Shown: positions 48,101-56,039 of the stretch, one piece after another
Position numbering within the stretch: the first letter of the stretch is position 1
Layout of the letters: each line of letters opens with the position of its first letter
NCBI GenBank assembly: GCA_947471505.1
Contig: CANIWM010000014.1
Location: 26,282 to 90,281, forward strand
Direction: 5' to 3'
Length of the DNA: 64,000 nucleotides
From: Chthoniobacteraceae bacterium
GTDB taxonomy: Bacteria > Verrucomicrobiota > Verrucomicrobiia > Chthoniobacterales > Chthoniobacteraceae
Position numbers and translations under genes: made by a program
Notes under the pieces: model-generated
The model's input: only the letters and a program-made list of their open reading frames with translations
What the model was told of the DNA's origin: nothing
Databases searched by the model: none

Positions 48101-51100
48101 CGGGTCTGGACTAACGGTTGGCACGAACGGTGTCGGCCTCTTCTCGGTCCTCAATGGAGCCACGGCCAAGTTTAATAACTGGTTCATCGGCGGGCGTGGC
48201 GCAGGTAATACCGGATCGGCTACCATCGCCGGCGGCACACTCGACTTGACGAGCCTTGCAAGTAATACCGGCGTCTTCGGCGGCGGGCGCTTCGAGATTA
48301 ATCTCGGGCCCAACCTCGGAGGCAGCAACACCGGCGGCACTTTCGATGCTGGCACCAAAAATATCTCCACCGTTGCAAACGGGGCGGGAAGCCAAGGCAT
48401 CATCAACCTGTTGGGAGGAACTTTGACAGCGAATGCTGTCAATACTTTAGTCACTGCCACGGGCGCGGGCATCAATCAATTCAACTTTAACGGCGGCACG
48501 CTGAAATACGGCGGTTCAGTAGCCCAAGCCAGCTTCTTGACCGGACTCGCCGGAGCCACTGCGGCATCGGGCGCCTTCGTCCGCAGCGGCGGGGCCACGA
48601 TCGACGACAACGCCCAGGCCATCACCATCGCCGCCAACCTACTCGCCCCGACCGGCGGAGAAGTCACCGGCATCACCACCAGCGCCACCGGCTTCTTCAC
48701 AGCTCCGTATGTGAAGATCGTCGGCGGCAACAACGATGCCACCGCTGTCGCCATCATTGATGGCGCGGGGGCCGTCACAAGCATCGTCATCACCAACCCA
48801 GGCTCCGGCTACAGCACCGCTCCGACCGTCACCCTCGTCGGCGGCACGACCGCCGGTGGCACCGACATCACCGCGGCGGCCACGGCCACCGTCGGCAGCA
48901 GCACCTCCGGCGGCCTGACCAAACAAGGCGCGGGAACCCTGACTCTCTCGGGTGCCAGCACCTACACTGGGAAGACGACCGTCTCCGCTGGCACACTCAG
49001 CTTCAACACCATCGCCAATGTGGGCGGCGGAGCCAGCGCGCTCGGCGCACCGACGACCGCCGCCGATGGCACCATCGATCTCAACGGAACCCTCATCTAT
49101 ACGGGTGCAGTGGTTTCGACGGATCGTGTCGTCAATCTTACCAACGCGCTAACCGGAAGCACCATCAACAACAGCGGAAGTGGTTTACTAACGCTCAACG
49201 GTGATGTCACCGGCAGCGCAACGAACCTTCTCTTCCGCGGTGCTGGCAGCATCACGATGAACGGGCTCATAGGAGCGACGTACGCGGGCAATGTCACTCA
49301 CACCGATGCGAGCACGTTGACTCTTACCAACACCGGCAACGCATGGACCGGCAATCTCCTGGTCTCGGCTGGAATTGTGAGCGCGAACACCATCGCCGAC
49401 AAAAACGTGGCGTCTGCCATCGGCGCGGGAACCGTGATCACGCTCGGACAATCGGGCTTCAACAATACCGGCACTTTCCAATTCACCGGAGCCAGTGGCG
49501 GTTCCAGTAACCGCGAGATCAGCATCCAGAGCAACTTAGGCAACACCAACGGCGGCGTCATCGAAAACACTGTTGTGGGCCAATTGCTCACCCTCAGCGG
49601 TGGCATCACCGTCGGCGGCACCGGCCTCACGCCCAGCTTGGGTCTGACTGGTGCCGGGAATGGCTTGCTGAGTGGCAACATCAGCGGATCACCTGCTCTG
49701 GACATCACCAAATCCGGCACCGGCACGTGGACGCTCCCCGGTGCCAATACCTACACGGGAATTAACACCATTACGGCGGGAACTCTGCAGGTAAATGCGG
49801 CAAGCGGCGGATTGGGGAATTCAACGGCGGTGAATGCGATCAACCTCAATGCCGGCACGCTCAGCCTGCGCAACGATGGCGCGGGCAACAATGGGTCCAT
49901 CCTCTACGCCAGCACCAGCAACCCGAGTGGCTACAAAGTCCAGCTTACTGTCAGCTCCACGGTCAATGTCGATAATCTCACGGCGAACACCGGGAACACG
50001 ATTGCGCTCGGAGCGCTCACCCAGGCGACGGCGGCAATCCGCACCCTCAATGTCACTGGGGCCAATGGCTACAGCCTGACCTTGGCCAGCTTGGCCCTGA
50101 ATCCTGGCACCGGCCAAAACACCACCCTGAATCCCACTACGGCGAGCCTCATTATCACCGGCAATGTGATCAACCCGATGTCTGGCTTTGGTGCGTCAAA
50201 CTTCGATACCCTCACGCTGGGCGGTACCAACACGGGCAATAGCATCGGGGGCTCGATCACGGATGCGGTCGGCGGAAGCATCGCCGCTGGCGGTACCACC
50301 CGGCTGACCAAGAGCAACACCAGCACTTGGACGCTCTCCGGGCTTAGTGCGACGGCCGCAAGCAACTACACCGGAATCACCACCCTCGACCAGGGCACAC
50401 TAGCGATCACCCACGCGACCACGGCTGCCTTCACCGGCGGGCTGACCTTTGGCGCAGCAGCCGGAAACACGAACACCAGCACGCTCGACCTCACCGGCGC
50501 GAATGTAACCATCGGTGGCGCGTTGCTGACGCAGAATAATAACACTGTCGCCGACACGATCATCATCGGTCCGGGTAAGACCCTCACCGTGAACGGCAAC
50601 GTCACGATCGGCCAGGTGGGTGTTCCGACTGTCGCCACCACGCCGAAGCTGACCATGAACGGCGGCGGCTCTTTGAACGTGACGACCGCCGCAGCCGGTG
50701 TGATCCAGATTGGTGGCAGCAACGGTGGCACCACCGGAAACTTGGGTGAGAACGCCACGCTCGATCTGGCCGGGCTCGCGACTGCTACGCTCAATGTCAG
50801 CGCCACCGGCACGATTCGGGTCAACAACCCGCAGGCCGGCAATACCTCCGGAGTGCAGGCGGCTCTCCTTCTGCCGACGCCTGCTGTCGTTAATTCGACT
50901 CCGGTGACCACCATTACCGCTGCCAATCTTAATGTCGGTGATGCTGCCGCGTTCAACAGTAGTGCGACGCAGATCAACCAGGTCGTTCTCGGCACTGGGT
51001 TGACCACGCTGAACGTGAACACCATCAATGTCGGCACCGGCAATCGCGACATCGGCTCGATCACCTTTGCCAACGCCAACGGCAACCTGATGGTTCGAGG

Positions 51101-53144
51101 CGCAGCTGGCGGCGTGACCCGCTCGATTCTGAACATCGGAACCGGCGGAGCAACCACCGGGACGACGAATGCGTCCTTGAACGATCTCGTGGATCTCACG
51201 GGCCACAGCGCGGACCTGCTGCTCACCGCTCTTAACGTCGGCAACCAGGCCCGTGTCGGAAATATGAACTACGACTTCAAGTTTGATACCGGCACGCTCG
51301 ACGCCACCACCGTGACCGCTGGCTTCCGCACCGGAACCGCGACGACCACCGCGACCCTCAATAGCACGATCACCCTCGGAGGTGGAACGGTGACCATCGG
51401 CACCGGCGGTCTGGAAATCGGAAACTCTAGCTATACCAACACGGGTGTCACCGCGTTGAGCGGAACGGTGAATGTCAGCGGCGGGACGGTTACAATCGCC
51501 AACAGCGCCACCTTTGGCGCGGCGGTCCGCATGTCCACCAACTCCGGCGGAGCCACCAACGCTGCAAACGTCACCAGCCTGCTGAATATCACCGGCGGCG
51601 CCGTGACCCTCGCCGGCAACATCATCCGCGGGACTGTCACCGGCACCCAGCCCAATACCGCCGCCGTCACGCTTAACGGCGGCACGCTGAACATGGGCGG
51701 CAATAACATCGGCGTTACAGGGAATATTGTATCGCTCAACGCCCAAGGCGGCACCCTGCAGAACCTCGGCCAGCTCAATGGCGGCGGAACGCTCACCAAG
51801 AGCACGGCTGGAACCCTTTTCCTTTCAGGCGCGAACGCCTACACCGGCCTGACCGATGTGACAGCGGGCAGAGTTCGCGTGCAGAGCGCGACCGGCCTCG
51901 GCGGCACCGCGGGTGCGACCTCCGTGACCGGCGGTGCGAACCTTCAAATCGAGAACTTCGATGTAGGCGCTGAAAACCTGACCCTGAACGGCGCCGGACT
52001 CGCGGGCGAAGGTGCTCTGAGCGCTACCGGGACGGCTGCGGATTCCGGCACTGTGTTGCTCGCTTCCGACAGCACTATCGGTGTTGCGACGCTCGGCGAC
52101 ACACTGGCCCTCTCGGGTGCAATCAGTGGCACGGGAGCCAGCGGCTTGACCAAAGTCGGCAACGGCACCCTCACCCTCACCAATACCAACAACACCTACA
52201 CCGGAGCCACCACAGTTTCAGCCGGCACCCTTCAAGTCAACGGGGGCGGTGCGATTGCCAATGCGGGTCTGGTCACTTTGGCGGATGTGGCAGGTGCGAC
52301 TTTCCAAGTGGTCGGTAGCGAAACCATCGGCGCGCTCAGTGGCGGAGGTGCGACCGGCGGCGCGGTGTCCATCGACGCATCTCAAACGCTCAGCCTCGCC
52401 AGCGGCACCCAGACTTATGCAGGCGCGATCAGCGGCTCTGGAACGCTGACCAATTCCGGTGCCATCCAAACGCTCAATGGAGCCCTCTCTCACAGCGGCG
52501 GCGTCAACGTCACCGCGGGCCTGCTCACAATCAGCGGTTCGAGTAACACTTACACGGGCGGCACGACGGTGAGCGACGGCACGCTGGTGGTCAACGGCTC
52601 GATCTCCGGCAGCACGAGCGTCAACAGCGGCGGCACGCTGGGCGGAAGCGGCGGCACGACCGGTGCAGTCACTGTCGCACTCGGCGGGACCTTCGCCCCC
52701 GGCGGCAGCATCGGCACACTGAACACGGGAGCGCTCGCGTTCAGCAATGGAGCGTTCGACCTAGAGATCAACACCACCGCCATCACCAGCGATTTGGCCA
52801 ATGTGACCGGCAACCTCAGCCTGCTGGGCGGAGCAACGCTCAACATCTCGGACTTCAACGTCTCCAGCACGCCGCTCTCGATTGGGCAGGTCTTCACATT
52901 CATCGACTACAGCGGTATGTGGGACGCCGGCATCTTCGCAGGCTATGCCGACGACTCGCAATTCACGCTCGGGCTGAACGACTATCGCATCAGCTACAAC
53001 GGCGTGGACAATGCGACCAGCGCAGTGACGCTCGAAGTCGTCCCCGAGCCCGGCAGCGCCGTCCTCCTGCTCGGCGGAATTGCCGCGCTGGCCGGATTCC
53101 GCCGCCGCCGCCGCGTCGTAGAGGGATGTATGAATTTGGGGTGA
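39120..53144 (+). CDS. Giant beta-strand repeat protein with PEP-CTERM tail and C-terminal extension (giant 3)
   Basis: Seen: 4674 aa from the ATG at 39120 (39138 also possible); signal peptide to about residue 36 (IAVALALLTAPSAKAA). PATR-type repeats throughout. The first 240 residues (YWDLNGTTANVAVAATG onward), a 400-residue module (DNA about 44325-45535) and a module near 51785-52170 closely match giant 1; the last 320 residues match giant 2, so the gene is a mosaic. The anchor reads VPEP (4641), hydrophobic helix, RRRRR, but then continues VVEGCMNLG before stopping, unlike its paralogues. One extra T at 53116 explains this. Inferred: exosortase-processed surface protein; the extension may affect anchoring. 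Confidence 0.9.
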   Translation: MKTDTTMKHSAKKPTILSGRIAVALALLTAPSAKAATLYWDLNGTTANVAVAATGAWNGTNLFWNTIASGTGGTPQAGTTTADDLVFSSGTLYTTGTVTASGARAASSITFEDPIVMTLAGAVTIGGTGTKSGIFALSTATANSTVSGALTLGAASTIQNAGTGVLAITGGITGAFNLTLQNNGATANGVTISGTSLNNTGTVTSSGTGGGSALISAIIGASVTNVIQNSATSQLTLSGTNAYTGTTTASAGILSFTTSLAMPGYSTSPVTAFGTFASPRMSASSGATIAFPFGAATNAITNTNVTGFLDGTYNIFAAGSSLGIDTTNASTSPANLTAVITDTLAGQLGFTKTGTNALTVNAANTYTGKTLIANGTLSVPAINNVGALSGPMGAPTTVGNATISLGFGSTTGTLSYTGAGETTDRVINLAGTTGGGGLDASGAGLVKFTSGLTIAAGAKTLTLSGAGNGEISGTIPGTISTGGTPLVITKAGAGTWTLSGTGNTATRVVISGGTLATGVDGLTLGNLGAGTVATTGAVAGSTVFITGRIILGGVGLSANGADIGAAANTTLDMSGAIIAGVAAGNLDFNPSGTLILGNANTYQGQTQFVGTTVNVTSLGTADGAAPSSLGQPAAGNSITGNPNSTIMLQTGTLRYVGTGETTDRGLDLRAAATVTTIDQSGVSGLLKFTGPITATGAGVKAMTLTGSTEGTGEIATAIVDNSTTNTTGVTKAGTGRWTLSGVNTYTGPTTVSGGNLILSQGGGTGVLGNTGIVINDGGILSPIGGASGYFVGNTATAAAGGRLTLNSLGVLNLADGVINPFVLIQNSTFVGNAATFAGGAISFDIGSALGSNDQIDVRLNNATGTGLATSSGATGIAIAPVAGVLSLAPGAYTLIKAAGTLNNSNFYIASPNLILDGTLYNLSLGLVGTNEVLTVATGGAAAAPNLAYWQGTQADGKWNTLTVGSTTNWSTSLNGNPDTFALPTSNTNVIFAANSATNLSTTLEQNFTINSLAFTGAGATIGSGTGANSLTINAAALNGNALGNGITVLAGAGANTISAPVILGGNQTWTNNATNPLTLSGGISGTATLATAGSGTIVISGASSYFGTTTIGAGSTLRLDGTAGSFGTGDVTNSGILQVNRTNAYNLGHAISGAGTFTQLGTGTTTLSGASSYTGTTTVTAGTLTVTGSTNQGIAASDVLIANTAAGNAVLNIQGAVTARYLSVGGVTGASGAVYMNSGTYTGGADIELGFTFGAGVTTGGYGYLGMTGGTVNTNRFQFGSQNVPAQNGVGVGLISGGTVNAGSYVILSRYGTTPGTIGTLTVATGGTLNHTSATAGQNFGMGWQGAGRAELNLTGGVITSATGRTLGFGAGGALWTGTGIVNLDAGTLTTTAITTAGTGASSYLNFNGGTLKAVTTQAAFLPALTGVYVNGAFGSFSGNSTIDNNNVAITIAAPLIAPTGSGVATIPVTAGGSGYIGAPAVSITDGGSGFGATAIANMVDDGTGNGTFKIGSITITNPGNNYTAPSVAFVGGGNGVTVPTLGTLTTALNSSGNLGFTGASVTTLSGVNTFTGNIALNTAGGTLALANTVSQSIVGNISGDGNLSQTGAGTTTLSSAVNSYTGITTISAGTLQVATLANGGSTSSIGQSTNAAANLVFSGGTLAYTGGSVVSDRAFAINAAATGTINVSNAATTLSLPGATGAVTTGALTKTGPGALTLSGANTYNGNTTVSGGMLNITGSLTGLAATTNLAYGGTVGNTIVNISGSGSINNYKNFTGANVAGSIAVMNQTGGNTSTLGTNGQDTQWVAQNGGYGYLNITGGTFNTGRFDAVGATGGGTAVVYVGGGGTFNNNSGDWLILPRNAGVGQLTVGPGGSLVRTAAVTANLGITMDASNARGALNIAGGTVDTGVRPINFGFGSAAFTNTRGFVNLAGGTLSVGAAILQSNTNAGGQYFEHFNFVGGTLKSNAAITWLPAASAVGHTITATIYGAATNNNNANAAFNTQIGTSSNFTGGLTVDTNGFATTIAQPLRGASGFGVTQADIGDLSLLAGNSGYIGAPSVVFSAPASPTGVPASGYAAIDTITGKVTGIVITNPGTYASGEAPTITLSGGGGSITPITTPVLATANVSGGLTKIGAGTLTLSGANTYTGGTTVSGGTLALGANNVLTSVGGLTVSSTGTFDVVTFNSTVASVTLQGSGTIIGSTGVLTSTATYDVQSGAVNFSGTGGLAGSVGLTKTTGGTVTLSNGATGNVFTGAVNVNAGTLAFSASNNLGDNSATNTIGINGGTLSYSGVGASALGAAQIVTLGASGATLKATLGTGALTLTGGISGSSTGNLTKTGEGTVIIPGTSSWNTGANSVTVSDGILQAGFGTNGISALTVEATGNMNFTNSATQTLTLGSTGIVLTLRNGARLGFELDGTANDALIVPVGGLLSFTGGFDFDFFNLNAGVMATTYNLISAPAGSALNSFNYSVLNTPGGGFNYVINKTDTLVSLTTSVLSNRYWTDVQGTGSWSTLGVGPLSNFSTDSGGLTNSTALPVAADTVVFSATTVAATNIATTLDAPFAIDSLQFSNQPAGLATVSIDSGVGGVASRLTLAPVTATNGILVASGGGAVTIGAPVIVGAPQTWTVNGTGTSSLAISGNVTFTSAVTKSGAGALTLSGPTNSGAGGLTLAGGTLDINSTTALGTGTFTIGAGTTINASAGAIVNANNNVQIWDGNFTFTGSNDLNLGTGAVTMGDNVELTASGSTLIVGGAIGESGVARTLTKAGNGTLVLTGNSTYSGGTTLSAGTLNINASGTSSTNSAIGTGTFTITGGTIDNTSGSSVTLVTNNALALNGNFAFAGTNNLNLGTGAVTTNGARTVTVSNNTLTFGGSFTPSTAAASHLTKLGAGTLTLNGTTAMGNNGLIVNGGIVRFGGILTTNTGVGAGGSTFRVGNLANASAAFVQTGGTITLSVTDVDGMNLGNADSASGAFGSLTIASGAFTAPRINVGGSGLTVGTNGVGLFSVLNGATAKFNNWFIGGRGAGNTGSATIAGGTLDLTSLASNTGVFGGGRFEINLGPNLGGSNTGGTFDAGTKNISTVANGAGSQGIINLLGGTLTANAVNTLVTATGAGINQFNFNGGTLKYGGSVAQASFLTGLAGATAASGAFVRSGGATIDDNAQAITIAANLLAPTGGEVTGITTSATGFFTAPYVKIVGGNNDATAVAIIDGAGAVTSIVITNPGSGYSTAPTVTLVGGTTAGGTDITAAATATVGSSTSGGLTKQGAGTLTLSGASTYTGKTTVSAGTLSFNTIANVGGGASALGAPTTAADGTIDLNGTLIYTGAVVSTDRVVNLTNALTGSTINNSGSGLLTLNGDVTGSATNLLFRGAGSITMNGLIGATYAGNVTHTDASTLTLTNTGNAWTGNLLVSAGIVSANTIADKNVASAIGAGTVITLGQSGFNNTGTFQFTGASGGSSNREISIQSNLGNTNGGVIENTVVGQLLTLSGGITVGGTGLTPSLGLTGAGNGLLSGNISGSPALDITKSGTGTWTLPGANTYTGINTITAGTLQVNAASGGLGNSTAVNAINLNAGTLSLRNDGAGNNGSILYASTSNPSGYKVQLTVSSTVNVDNLTANTGNTIALGALTQATAAIRTLNVTGANGYSLTLASLALNPGTGQNTTLNPTTASLIITGNVINPMSGFGASNFDTLTLGGTNTGNSIGGSITDAVGGSIAAGGTTRLTKSNTSTWTLSGLSATAASNYTGITTLDQGTLAITHATTAAFTGGLTFGAAAGNTNTSTLDLTGANVTIGGALLTQNNNTVADTIIIGPGKTLTVNGNVTIGQVGVPTVATTPKLTMNGGGSLNVTTAAAGVIQIGGSNGGTTGNLGENATLDLAGLATATLNVSATGTIRVNNPQAGNTSGVQAALLLPTPAVVNSTPVTTITAANLNVGDAAAFNSSATQINQVVLGTGLTTLNVNTINVGTGNRDIGSITFANANGNLMVRGAAGGVTRSILNIGTGGATTGTTNASLNDLVDLTGHSADLLLTALNVGNQARVGNMNYDFKFDTGTLDATTVTAGFRTGTATTTATLNSTITLGGGTVTIGTGGLEIGNSSYTNTGVTALSGTVNVSGGTVTIANSATFGAAVRMSTNSGGATNAANVTSLLNITGGAVTLAGNIIRGTVTGTQPNTAAVTLNGGTLNMGGNNIGVTGNIVSLNAQGGTLQNLGQLNGGGTLTKSTAGTLFLSGANAYTGLTDVTAGRVRVQSATGLGGTAGATSVTGGANLQIENFDVGAENLTLNGAGLAGEGALSATGTAADSGTVLLASDSTIGVATLGDTLALSGAISGTGASGLTKVGNGTLTLTNTNNTYTGATTVSAGTLQVNGGGAIANAGLVTLADVAGATFQVVGSETIGALSGGGATGGAVSIDASQTLSLASGTQTYAGAISGSGTLTNSGAIQTLNGALSHSGGVNVTAGLLTISGSSNTYTGGTTVSDGTLVVNGSISGSTSVNSGGTLGGSGGTTGAVTVALGGTFAPGGSIGTLNTGALAFSNGAFDLEINTTAITSDLANVTGNLSLLGGATLNISDFNVSSTPLSIGQVFTFIDYSGMWDAGIFAGYADDSQFTLGLNDYRISYNGVDNATSAVTLEVVPEPGSAVLLLGGIAALAGFRRRRRVVEGCMNLG

Positions 53145-53280
53145 GTTGCGCTTTGACGGGTAGCGCTCATCTTATGGGTAAGTGCAGAAGTCTCGTGTCC
53201 TCTTGACGGTGGGCACGAGGGTCCTGCACCGAGGTGGGTGCCGACGTGGTCAGGGGTGGCTGCGTCGGCACAACCTTTTC
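53133..53280 (+). repeat. Conserved 3' flanking element of giant gene 3 (full copy)
   Basis: Overlaps the last codons of the extended frame. It contains the GCGCTTTGACGGGTAGCGC hairpin, a CTCGTG/CACGAG hairpin (53192-53197 with 53214-53219), a GCACC/GGTGC hairpin, and TGCCGACG (53239-53246) with CGTCGGCA (53263-53270). The copy after giant gene 1 has base changes on both sides of several stems that keep pairing. The rest of the gap to 53321 holds nothing recognisable. Confidence 0.6.
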
Positions 53281-53321
53281 CGGCCATCGGCTCGGCAGAT
53301 TATCGCGAGAGCTTCGGCACC

Positions 53322-54401
53322 TTAGCCGTTCAGAGCGGGGCCGATGCTGCCGCCTGGGACGAATTCCGCGGCCGTGAAGGTCTGCTTCACGTCCTTACGC
53401 TTAAGGCTTACGTTCTTTGCCCATTGGACGATGCGGCGCACGATCGGTTTTGCTTCCCAGCGGATATGGGCGACCGTCGGCGCACACCAAGCAAAGCCGG
53501 GGTCTGGATCGGTACACACGAGCGAAACTTGTTCCGGTACCTGAAGCCCACGCATCGCGAGAAATTGGAGGGTCGGGGTGTAAAAAGTCCCGATACCGAT
53601 GACGAGCGCGGTAGGCGGCGTGACGCGGAACAATGACGATAGCAGCTCTCTAAAGCCCTCCCGCGTCTCCTCCCAGTCTGGCAGATTGTACTCGCTCGTC
53701 GGGATGCCGTGGGCCGCGAGTTCTGCGAGCATGGCGCTTTCGGTGATTCCTGGGCTTGGCTTGCGTCGTTCGCTCCGGCAGAGCAATACGATGCGGCGGT
53801 GCCCGAGTTCGACGAGTGTGCGCGTCGCGACTGCGAGAGCGGTCCCTTTTTCCGGGCCTGTGCCGGCGATGGGGATCCCCCCCCGGCGTCCGAACAGTGC
53901 AAATGCCGGGATGGGCTGCCCGGCGAACCATTCCAAGACTTCGCTCGAGCCCGCCATCACGATCCATGCGTCTGCCGGGGTTTGCTCGACGAGCCGTTGG
54001 ATTCGTTTCGGGTCCATCTCTAGGGCGACAAGAGATTTCTTCGCTGTGATGACCGTATGCCCCGCCTCCGCCAGCGAGTGCTGGAGGTCCACGATGTAGG
54101 ATAAAAAAAGGTCTTCGTGTTCGTAAGGCAACATGGCGATACGGATCGGCCGGGTGGAGTGTCCATTGGACCGGACGATGCGGCGAGCGCGGCCCGGTCC
54201 CTGCCCGACGATCACCCCGTCGCGCTCGAGTTGCTTGAGCGCGGCATCGACGGTCTTTCGGTTGACATCAAGCTCCGCGGCTAGGAACTCGATTCCGGGG
54301 ATCGTCTCTGCCCAGCGGCCCGCTTTAATCGCTGAGCGTAGGTGAGCGGCGACTTGGCTGGCGGCGGAAAGTATGCGCAACGGTTGCATGGCGGTTGCCA
54401 T
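53322..54401 (-). CDS. GntR/LacI-like transcriptional regulator
   Basis: Seen: 359 aa from the ATG at 54401 (ATG 54389 is an alternative). A winged-helix GntR-type DNA-binding domain occupies about residues 5-75 (LRSAIKAGRW...LAAELDVNRKTVDAALKQLERDGVI). It is joined to a LacI-type periplasmic-binding-like effector domain (about 85-340; RTLVELGHRRIVLLCRSE and RVTPPTALVIGIG). Known: this combination reads a sugar or related ligand and controls nearby catabolic genes. It lies 57 bp downstream of the sulfatase gene on the same strand, so it probably controls the sulfatase-pfkB unit. No clear operator was found. Confidence 0.85.
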   Translation of the reverse strand: MATAMQPLRILSAASQVAAHLRSAIKAGRWAETIPGIEFLAAELDVNRKTVDAALKQLERDGVIVGQGPGRARRIVRSNGHSTRPIRIAMLPYEHEDLFLSYIVDLQHSLAEAGHTVITAKKSLVALEMDPKRIQRLVEQTPADAWIVMAGSSEVLEWFAGQPIPAFALFGRRGGIPIAGTGPEKGTALAVATRTLVELGHRRIVLLCRSERRKPSPGITESAMLAELAAHGIPTSEYNLPDWEETREGFRELLSSLFRVTPPTALVIGIGTFYTPTLQFLAMRGLQVPEQVSLVCTDPDPGFAWCAPTVAHIRWEAKPIVRRIVQWAKNVSLKRKDVKQTFTAAEFVPGGSIGPALNG

Positions 54402-54458
54402 ACTTCTCAGCAAGGGAGGCGGTCGAGAGAAAATGGATCTGCGATTCTCAGCCTAGGA

Positions 54459-56030
54459 TTACGGCAACGGCGCTACGGGGGCTTTCTCGAAGTCCGTCGG
54501 CTTCACCCAGCCGGTCTGCATTTTCTCGCCCCGCATGAAGCGCTCGTAAAAGCCGACGTTGCCCTTGTTCGCGTGCTCGTAGCGGTCGAAAATCCCGCCG
54601 TCGGCCCCCATGCGCGGGTCGCCCTGCTCGCGCAGTTCGGCCAACATTTGCTCGCGGACGGCGGAGGACGCGGCGGAGCGTTCGGGGGAAAGCGCGAGAT
54701 TGTTCAGGCAGTCCGGGTCTTTGCGCAGGTCGTAGATTTCCTCGCGCGGACGCAGGCCGAAGCACGACGCCCAGTGCGGCTCGGCGGGGTCGGCGCGGTG
54801 TGCGTCGAGGATGAAGGTCTTCGTCGCTCCTGCGTCGCAATCGAGGTAGCCCGTCTCGGGGTTCCCGGCGGGCCAGCGGGAGGGCTCGAAGTTCTGTAAA
54901 TAGAGCAGCCCGTCCTTGATGATGCCGCGCGTGGGGTAGCCCACATCGCCCGGCCTGCCGATATCCGTGCGCTCTTTGCCCACGAGCACATGGTCGCGCG
55001 CCGGGTTGGTGACGCCGCTCTTTTCCGAGCGGAAAATATCCGTGAGGCTGCGCCCCGGCGATGCCGCCATGCCCGTCTCCGCCCACGAGAGCCCGGCCAC
55101 TTCGATGAACGTCGGCGCGAGGTCCACGAAGCTCACGAAGTCGTCCACCACGCGGCCCGGTTTGGTGATGCCGCTGGGCCACATCGCGGCGAAAGGGATG
55201 TGGTTGGAGAACTCATACGCGTTCCCTTTCGCGCGGGGAAAGGGCATCCCGTGGTCGCTGGTGACGACGACGAGCGTGTTCGCGAGCAGCCCGCGCTTTT
55301 CCAGCTCCGCGAGCATCCGTCCGAGGTGCGCGTCGAAGTGCTCCACCTCGAATGCGTAGTCGAGCATGTCCGTGCGCGTCGTCTCATTGTCCGGCCAGTA
55401 GCCCGGCACTCGGTCGATGTCCGCGAGCTTCTTCCCGCCCTTCGCGATGCCCGAGCCGAACTCGTAGCCCCGATGGGGCTCGATCGCGCCATACCAAAAC
55501 GCCCACGGCTGGCCCGCAGGCGCAGCATCAAGAAAGGCCGCGAAATTCCCCGCGTAATCATTGCTCGAAATCTCCGCCGTCGGCGGCTCGGCCTTGCGCG
55601 CATTGAACGCCCGCCCCGTCATCTGCCGCGCCTTCCCGCTCGCATCGTTCGCCACGCCCGGTCCCCAGCCCTTCATCGTATGCCCGACGAACCACGAGTG
55701 CTCCGCCAGCGCCTCGCCCCAGCCCTTAAACTCCGGCGGGAAATAGCAGATGTGGTTGGCCGCCTCCTTGAGCTGCCACGAATTGCGCCCCGTCAAAATG
55801 CACGCCCGCGACGGCGCACACTTCGCGTTCGGCGTGTAGGCGTTGTTAAAAAGAATCCCCTCCCGGGCCACACGGTCAAACGCCGGAGTCTTCACCCAGC
55901 GCGTCCCGTACGCGCTCGCGTGCTTGCCCCAATCATCCGCGATGGCGAAGAGGATATTCGGGCGCTCCGCAGCCGGGACCGCACCCACGAAAGCCGCCAC
56001 GAACGCGAAGAGAAAGAGCCCGTATTTCAT
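54459..56030 (-). CDS. Secreted Cys-type sulfatase
   Basis: Seen: 523 aa with a signal peptide ([22 protein letters not shown]). The metal-binding start [11 protein letters not shown] (Asp32, Asp33) is followed by the formylglycine motif at Cys71 ([12 protein letters not shown]), matching C-x-P-S-R. A later [13 protein letters not shown] segment gives the second metal/His site. Known: type I sulfatases need Cys-to-formylglycine conversion by a separate maturase, which is not in this window. The [11 protein letters not shown] and [11 protein letters not shown] phrases recall N-sulfoglucosamine sulfohydrolase-like enzymes, but the substrate is not proven. It starts 9 bp after the stop of the pfkB gene, indicating one transcript. 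Confidence 0.92.
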   Translation of the reverse strand: MKYGLFLFAFVAAFVGAVPAAERPNILFAIADDWGKHASAYGTRWVKTPAFDRVAREGILFNNAYTPNAKCAPSRACILTGRNSWQLKEAANHICYFPPEFKGWGEALAEHSWFVGHTMKGWGPGVANDASGKARQMTGRAFNARKAEPPTAEISSNDYAGNFAAFLDAAPAGQPWAFWYGAIEPHRGYEFGSGIAKGGKKLADIDRVPGYWPDNETTRTDMLDYAFEVEHFDAHLGRMLAELEKRGLLANTLVVVTSDHGMPFPRAKGNAYEFSNHIPFAAMWPSGITKPGRVVDDFVSFVDLAPTFIEVAGLSWAETGMAASPGRSLTDIFRSEKSGVTNPARDHVLVGKERTDIGRPGDVGYPTRGIIKDGLLYLQNFEPSRWPAGNPETGYLDCDAGATKTFILDAHRADPAEPHWASCFGLRPREEIYDLRKDPDCLNNLALSPERSAASSAVREQMLAELREQGDPRMGADGGIFDRYEHANKGNVGFYERFMRGEKMQTGWVKPTDFEKAPVAPLP

Positions 56031-56039
56031 AAAACCCGG

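Noticed and set aside
15315..53000. Many long minus-strand open frames opposite the giant genes
   Set aside because: They mirror the Gly/Thr/Asn codon bias of the sense strand, giving low-complexity Val/Ala/Pro-rich translations with no recognisable domain.
53145..53321. Small protein encoded antisense to the 3' element (MSATRQSATHPK-type start)
   Set aside because: The same peptide appears opposite the copies after giants 2 and 3 because the DNA element is repeated; base changes there preserve stems rather than codons.
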